Source of the DNA: Phanerochaete sordida | Lineage: Eukaryota > Basidiomycota > Agaricomycetes > Polyporales > Phanerochaetaceae | Length of the DNA: 64,000 nt | Assembly: GCA_019973155.2 (NCBI GenBank) | Contig: BPQB01000015.1 | Span: 1 to 64,000 of the forward strand | Direction: 5' to 3' | In this document: positions 59,265 to 64,000 of the stretch, in pieces | How the letters are laid out: each line of letters opens with the position of its first letter | How positions within the stretch are numbered: the stretch's first letter is position 1 | The notes under the pieces: model-generated | The model's input: only the letters and a program-made list of their open reading frames with translations | Database searches by the model: none | What the model was told of the DNA's origin: nothing | Position numbers and translations under genes: made by a program

Positions 59265-59663
59265 TCACCAGGCCTCATTCAGCGGCGCAGCCCTTGGTCT
59301 GTGTGGACCTTTGTATCCCCAAGTATTCAGTACAGCTGGGATGCTCCGCCTGAGGTGGCCACGGTTCGCATCCAGAACCGCGTGTACAATATCTTCTTCT
59401 ATCTCTGAGAAGACCAGCTGCAGCGCCACAAGCTCCCGCGAGGCGTGCGCCATGTGCGCGCCGATGAAATCGATCTTCACATGCAGAGCTGCTTCATCGA
59501 ACCTCGACGCCGCCTGACGGGACGCTCGAGGCGCGAGCTGAGTGGCGTGCGATACGGCACGCTGGGAAGGTCGGTCAGACAGGTCAGATGTGCGGGCATG
59601 TGCTGATGTCGTGACTAAACTGTGAAGCTTAGGGTAAATGAGTGGCGCATGAGTGGCATACAC
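59265..59663 (-). CDS. CUE-like domain protein, 132 residues (may be partial)
   Basis: The frame from 59663 to TGA 59265 contains LVALQLVFSEIEEDIVHAVL and then DANRGHLRRSIPAVLN. This fits the three-helix CUE/UBA-like ubiquitin-binding pattern: a hydrophobic-Phe start, acidic middle, and a ANRG-x-L-x-x-x-I-x-x-L-L end. The 70 residues before it are Ser/Arg/Ala-rich and probably disordered. Text upstream on the same strand (DISASETDAANGGVLLDLT near 59.7 kb) could be an earlier exon, but I could not join it. A ubiquitin-binding role is inference from the pattern only. Confidence 0.45.
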   Translation of the reverse strand: MYATHAPLIYPKLHSLVTTSAHARTSDLSDRPSQRAVSHATQLAPRASRQAASRFDEAALHVKIDFIGAHMAHASRELVALQLVFSEIEEDIVHAVLDANRGHLRRSIPAVLNTWGYKGPHRPRAAPLNEAW

Positions 59664-60452
59664 CTGGTAAGACTCACACGTTCATGTCGACGATGTGATA
59701 CCGTCAAGTCGAGGAGAACGCCGCCGTTTGCCGCATCGGTCTCGGAAGCGCTGATGTCCGCGGTGGCGCAGGGGCGAAGTGCGCCGCAGGCACAGCACGA
59801 GCGAGTCTAGATAGGGCTGCGTCATGGTGGTTAGTAGAAGCTGGCCTATCTTACCCGCGTAATCAGTCACTCTTCACGAACGTTGTAGGCACGAGGACTG
59901 GTATCTGCGAGAACCCGGACGCCATAATCGTCAGTACAGGTCCAGGCCGCATTGCTCGTGGTGTCCTTGAGGTTCTGCTGGACGTAAGGCTGGCAGAAAC
60001 TCCTAGGAGGAGTCTGAATCTGTTATCGAGGACCCAAACAGGGCTGGCAACTTGAAGTCCTTGGCGGCCGCCGGCCGCGACAATGGAGTAATACCACTAT
60101 GTACAATCATCTCTCGTCGGGGCGGAAAGTTTTAGCGCCTCTTGCACGCGCATCCTTAAAAGGCATACAAGAAAGATGATTACCAGTAACGTCAACATTG
60201 TGGATGAAGGCGATGTGCGCCGCCAGCGTCGTGCCGGCTGCTCGTATACATGAGTGAGGCAGATGAGATTATATTAAATAGATTTTTGACCATATTAGCC
60301 CGAGGTCCCAGATCCACTGCACCAATTACACTGAAAATCGGCGGTCTTCTGTCAGGTATTTAGTCTGCTCGAAACAAACCCGTCAACTCTAGCCCCGAAG
60401 AATCACGGATCGTGACACATCTAGAGGCACAGGTGAATAGATTGACAGATTA
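59664..60452. other. Spacer in the small-gene cluster
   Basis: Possible upstream exon material of the CUE-like gene near 59.7-59.9 kb, then about 500 bp without signals. Nothing else is visible. Confidence 0.35.
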
Positions 60453-61623
60453 TTACCTGTGCTGCCTGTAGGTCGCAGCATTCGGCAGTTCCCTCGTGGT
60501 AGGCGGCGCCGATGGGCCTGCCACGTCTCTCCCCAAGCTACGCGGAGGCATCGGAATATGGACACCTTTTCCGTCTTCCCCGGGCCCGCCCTTGAAGGAG
60601 ACCGTCTGGTGCTCCCCCTCTGCGGAGTTCGTCCCGCCGACGTGCGCAACCTTCCTGTGCTACCATCAGCCTCACCTCCGGCTGCGCTCGAGCGCCCTCA
60701 CCTGACGTTCGCGCGCTTGGCACCCGGCTTGTGCTTCTTCGCGTACTCGACGATGGCATTTTCGTGCTGCTCGCGAGCGCTTCCGCGGTATCGCGGGTCT
60801 TTTTGCTCGAGCTCTACGAGCTGCCTCTCCGCTTCTCCGGTGAAGTGTATTCTGAGCCGGTGCGCAGACCTGTGGGAGAACGTCAAGAGAAGGCACATAA
60901 AGCGCAGCAGAACACCCACGGCTCTGTGTCAACGGCAGGACTTGTATGTGGATACGAAGAGCGTCCGGAGTGATTGTCAGCCCGGTTTTCTGTGGCAGGG
61001 ACACCGCGAGAAGCGGTGACCAATCCTGTGGCCGCGTAGGTCTCCTGCAAAGAGCGACCGCGGTCCTCCTGTGCATGCGCGACGAGAGCACCACGAGGAG
61101 CATGTAATGCTCCCCCAGTAGCCGGGTGCTCAGACGTAGCATGACGAGGCTGGTAGTCTACCCACGCCTCCATGGCAGGAACGCCGTGATGATGTGCAGG
61201 GGCCGGCCCTGCAGCAGTGAATTGACGATTGACCCGTTCTGAGTCCCTAACGGAGCCTCCATAAGCCCTGGGGCAATGCGCGATCAGCAATCTGCCTATG
61301 CGTATTGCGTGCTATACTTACTGAGGCGTCCTGTAGTTGGCCGCCTGCTGGGGCTGGGGCTGCACGTACGGCTGGGATTGGTAAACATGTTTCTGCGTTT
61401 GCCGCGGATCGTACGGGGGCGGCGCGGGTTGAGATGGCGGAAGATGAGAGCGTGGCTGAGCGTGCTGGGAGCGGACAGGTGGCTGGGTATGCTGAGAATG
61501 ACGGGGTGGCTGAGGATGTCCTCCCTCGTCACGCCTATCTACCTCGTCGCGCCTATCTTCCTCATCACGCCTATCTTTCTGGTTACTGTTCACCGGCCAA
61601 TTCAACCAGTTTCTGGAGCTCAT
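60453..61623 (-). CDS. Small-family gene, long member (327 residues)
   Basis: Four exons, 61623-61322, 61267-60956, 60869-60702 and 60654-60453, are joined by phase-2 introns. Exon 1 is Asp/Arg-rich then Pro/Gln/His-rich, and exon 2 is Ala/Gly/His-rich; both look disordered. Exon 3 carries the family core: RIHFTGEAERQLVELEQKDP, then RYRGSAREQHENAI and GAKRANVR. Exon 4 has RKVAHVGGTNSAEGEHQTVS and FKGGPG, and ends with a Pro/Arg-rich tail. So the short-member module sits at the C-terminus of a longer disordered protein. A TATTTATA box lies only about 30 bp upstream of the ATG. Function unknown. Confidence 0.68.
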
Positions 61624-62962
61624 GTTGCATATGTCGCCTCCTGCATAAGATATAAATAAGCTGAGACCATATCGACTCTATGAAAAATCTTACAGAGACA
61701 GTTTGTCGTAGCGGGACGAGTTCTCGCGTTCCTCTAGCCATGCCGCGAATTATAAGGGGATGGACTCACGATTCTCGCGATTTCCTAGGACGCCTTCGGC
61801 AAGCTGCATTGTCGTGCAGCACCCACGAGTCGTTTCATATCGACACAACCTTACACTTGTGCGATGCGCCGTGCAGGCTATGGATATCCTGTGGCGAGGG
61901 GTGCACTGTTAGAAGTGCTTCTAGGAGTACGTCCAACCAAGAGGCCATAAATCTGGAAAGACGCAGCCAAACCGAGGACTGCGCGGCCACGGTGCAGTCG
62001 TCCGACAAGCTTTGGGATAGTTATCTGAATCTAGGAACAGCTACCGTGCCTCAGACAAGGCCAATGCTCCTGGTTTCTATCATCGTGATCTGTCAAGGGT
62101 CCATGGGAGAATTTCCGGTGTAGCATCTCTTGGAAAGACTGGTTTTGCAGGAGCGTCGGGATATTGAACGATGGTCGCGTAGGTACAGACGGATTTCATG
62201 TCTCCCAAACGTCGCCATGGTGCTGCGCCCAAGCATAGATTTCTCAGAAATCTCGCTGGAAGTATCCCTTGGTACGTATCTATCCAATATCCACACCTGT
62301 AGCTTGCTCGCGTCAAAATTGGTGGAGATATGCAGGATACGTAAGGTTCTCACTCACGTACGAGAGTTCCGAGAAGCCCCTGCATCTGCACTTAGAATGA
62401 GCTTACCTTCGCAAGCTGTGTGACTCGTGAGCTGTAGAACCTCAAACCGGTCTCGTCGGACCATGAGGTCGCCGTGAGCACAGCTACAAGGCTAGAAACA
62501 AACTCTGATAACGTAAAGGGGCAATGCGGGGCTCTCACCAGTGCGAACTATCTCCATCCGAGGGTCGCGTTGTGACAACCGCGATCGATTCCTTGACGGA
62601 AGCTAATATAGCACCAGTCAGCTGCTGTGCGAGCGGGCAGTGATATTACTAGCTAAGAACTTAATACCGAGCTGCAGCACTCACCAGAGATATACGATCT
62701 GAGTCGCCTCTGAATGCTGGTTTACATGCTAAAGCGATAGTTCCTAGGAAGCTGAATGGCTCGGAGTACGACGTGGGAGGCGGATAGTAGTGAAATGTGG
62801 ATAAGTAACCAGTGTGATACGGAAACTCTGGATCTGTCACATAGTAAGCACAGCCAAACAGAGGGACTTATAGCTCGATGGGCGGACTTTGCACATCCAA
62901 ATCTTCCCGTAGTGCGTAAAGCCCCATCTCTCTTCTCTCACAGCACATTCTGCAACTCCAGT
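61624..62962. other. Intergenic region between the cluster and the kinase gene
   Basis: It holds the promoter of the long family member (-) on the left and of the kinase (+) on the right. In between only short frames occur. An in-frame upstream ATG at 62756 could extend the kinase by 69 residues. Confidence 0.4.
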
Positions 62963-64000
62963 ATGTCAGCGCCGCAAACGTGGTTCTCTTCAGCGTACGG
63001 GTTTTTCTTGAAGCTCGTCAGCAGCGTCTACGGAAGTTCAACCTCCGCTAGCGCCAATAGAGCGATGGCGAGTCCCACCCCCGAGCGCGAACTCACAGAT
63101 TTTTACGACGCACGTCCTGGTGAGGTCTTAAACGGGACCTACAAGCTGCTCGTCACTCTGGGTGGCGGAATATACTCGAAGACCTGGCTAGCCAAGTCGG
63201 ATTCCAGGTTAGTGTGCAGCTCGCTTGAACGCGAAAACTCGGAAGTTTACATGATAGGAAGAAAGAGGGAAGACCACAGCGTACCATGCTATTAAGATTC
63301 TCTCCAGAGATGCTACCATCGAAGTTCGCGAGGGTATTATGCTCGAGGTCGACGTGATGAAGAACCTTCGCGATCTCGGTGGCCATCCGCGCCTCCCGAC
63401 TCTCTTCGAGGACTTTTCTATCCTCCACGGCTCTCACATCTGTCTGGCCATGAACGTCCTTGGCTCCGACGTCGGCTCTTTCCGCCGCTCGGCTCCCAAC
63501 AAAGCGCTGCCGCTCCACGTTGTGCGCGTCATCATGTTGCAGGTCATCGACGCTGTCGCGCACCTCCACAAGCACGGCATCGTGCACACAGGTTGGTCTT
63601 CCCAAACTGCAGGTCATAATGTAAGCTGATTAAGACAGTGAAGATATCAAACCTGACAATATCCTGTTCCATACGAACATGGGTGCACAGGAGATCGACA
63701 ATTGGCTTGCCAATGTTGGCGACAGAACAGAGCCTACTCCTCTGCCCCATGACTGGGCCACATTCTGTGACCCCGAGGAGGCCATGCAGATGAGAGTCTC
63801 TCTCGTAGATCTGGGGCAATGTCAGTGACATTGCCTATCAACCCCGGATAGACATGCTCATGTTCGTTAGGCCAATGGGCGAATAGAACGCCGACGGTGT
63901 CCCAGTTCAGCGCATTCTCTCTCAGAGCCCCAGAGGTCATTCTGAAGACCGACTTCGGGCCGGGCATAGATATTTGGGCCATCGGATGCATTGTATGCGG
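62963..64000 (+). CDS. SRPK-like serine/threonine kinase, 5' part
   Basis: The gene runs off the window. Exons: 62963-63207, about 63266-63591, 63644-63820 and 63871 onward. After about 35 residues comes FYDARPGEVLNGTYKLLVTL with a glycine loop GGGIYSKTW, then HAIKIL with the ATP-binding Lys. HKHGIVHTDIKPDNILF is the catalytic loop (HTD instead of HRD, as in SRPKs), and SLVDLGQCQWAN is the DLG magnesium loop. SLRAPEVILKTDFGPGIDIW follows in the activation/P+1 region. SRPKs phosphorylate Arg-Ser-rich splicing factors. Many mushrooms have large expansions of SRPK-like kinases, so the substrate here is open. The spacer that splits SRPK kinase lobes appears shortened to the segment around 63.68-63.78 kb. 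Two introns use AAG acceptors. Confidence 0.85.

Noticed and set aside
3690..62750. The palindrome CCTAGG recurs through the window
   Set aside because: Its count is about what base composition predicts for 64 kb, so it is not evidence of a repeat family or regulatory code.
1..64000. CRISPR arrays, operons or bacterial-type ribosome binding sites
   Set aside because: No array of direct repeats with spacers exists, and spliced genes with separate promoters show a eukaryotic nuclear genome.

Overview
The window reads as basidiomycete (probably Agaricomycete) nuclear DNA. Genes are cut by many short introns of about 47-65 bp, mostly GT-AG. The families present are typical of mushrooms: a Zn2Cys6 activator, a BRE4-type transporter, a GH18 chitinase, a BCS1-like AAA ATPase, API5, a MAPR haem protein and an SRPK-like kinase. 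A tRNA-Ser gene with an intron is also present. All gene models were spliced by hand from reading frames, splice sites and family motifs, so exon edges are inferences.

Layout. 1-1.4 kb: 3' part of a conserved fungal protein of unknown role. 1.9-3.3 kb (-): 2-oxoglutarate/Fe(II) oxygenase. 3.3-10.7 kb: long stretch without a convincing gene, with several very GC-rich islands. 10.8-13.0 kb (+): Zn2Cys6 transcription factor. 13.0-16.0 kb: pyrimidine-rich DNA and another GC-rich island. 16.0-17.4 kb (-) and 17.5-18.8 kb (+): a divergent pair, an OB-fold-like protein and a membrane protein. 19.8-22.3 kb (-): secreted GH18 chitinase with a long Ser/Ala-rich tail. 22.8 kb (-): tRNA-Ser(CGA). 23.6-28.1 kb (+): BRE4-like transporter, tail to tail with API5 (28.3-30.7 kb, -). 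31.1-31.8 kb (-) is an orphan gene, divergent from a MAPR haem-binding protein (32.1-32.7 kb, +). 32.7-39.3 kb is gene-poor. 39.3-41.8 kb (+): BCS1-like AAA ATPase.

From about 42 to 62 kb the DNA is less GC-rich and looks accessory. Its main content is a tandem series of small paralogous genes, all on the minus strand. The shared design is one exon with a DPR[FY]-x-GD-...-WHE...RIR core, joined by a phase-2 intron to an exon with RK-x-AHSGG...EHITV...VYT. I can place five short members (one lacks the core exon), two long members with disordered N-terminal exons, and one decayed copy. I recognise no known family. Larger minus-strand genes lie among them: a 754-residue disordered repeat protein whose seven introns are all phase 2, a three-exon orphan, and a CUE-like ORF. 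The window ends inside an SRPK-like kinase gene (+).

The housekeeping genes are not an operon. The cluster from 43.7 to 61.6 kb is the part most likely to be new biology.
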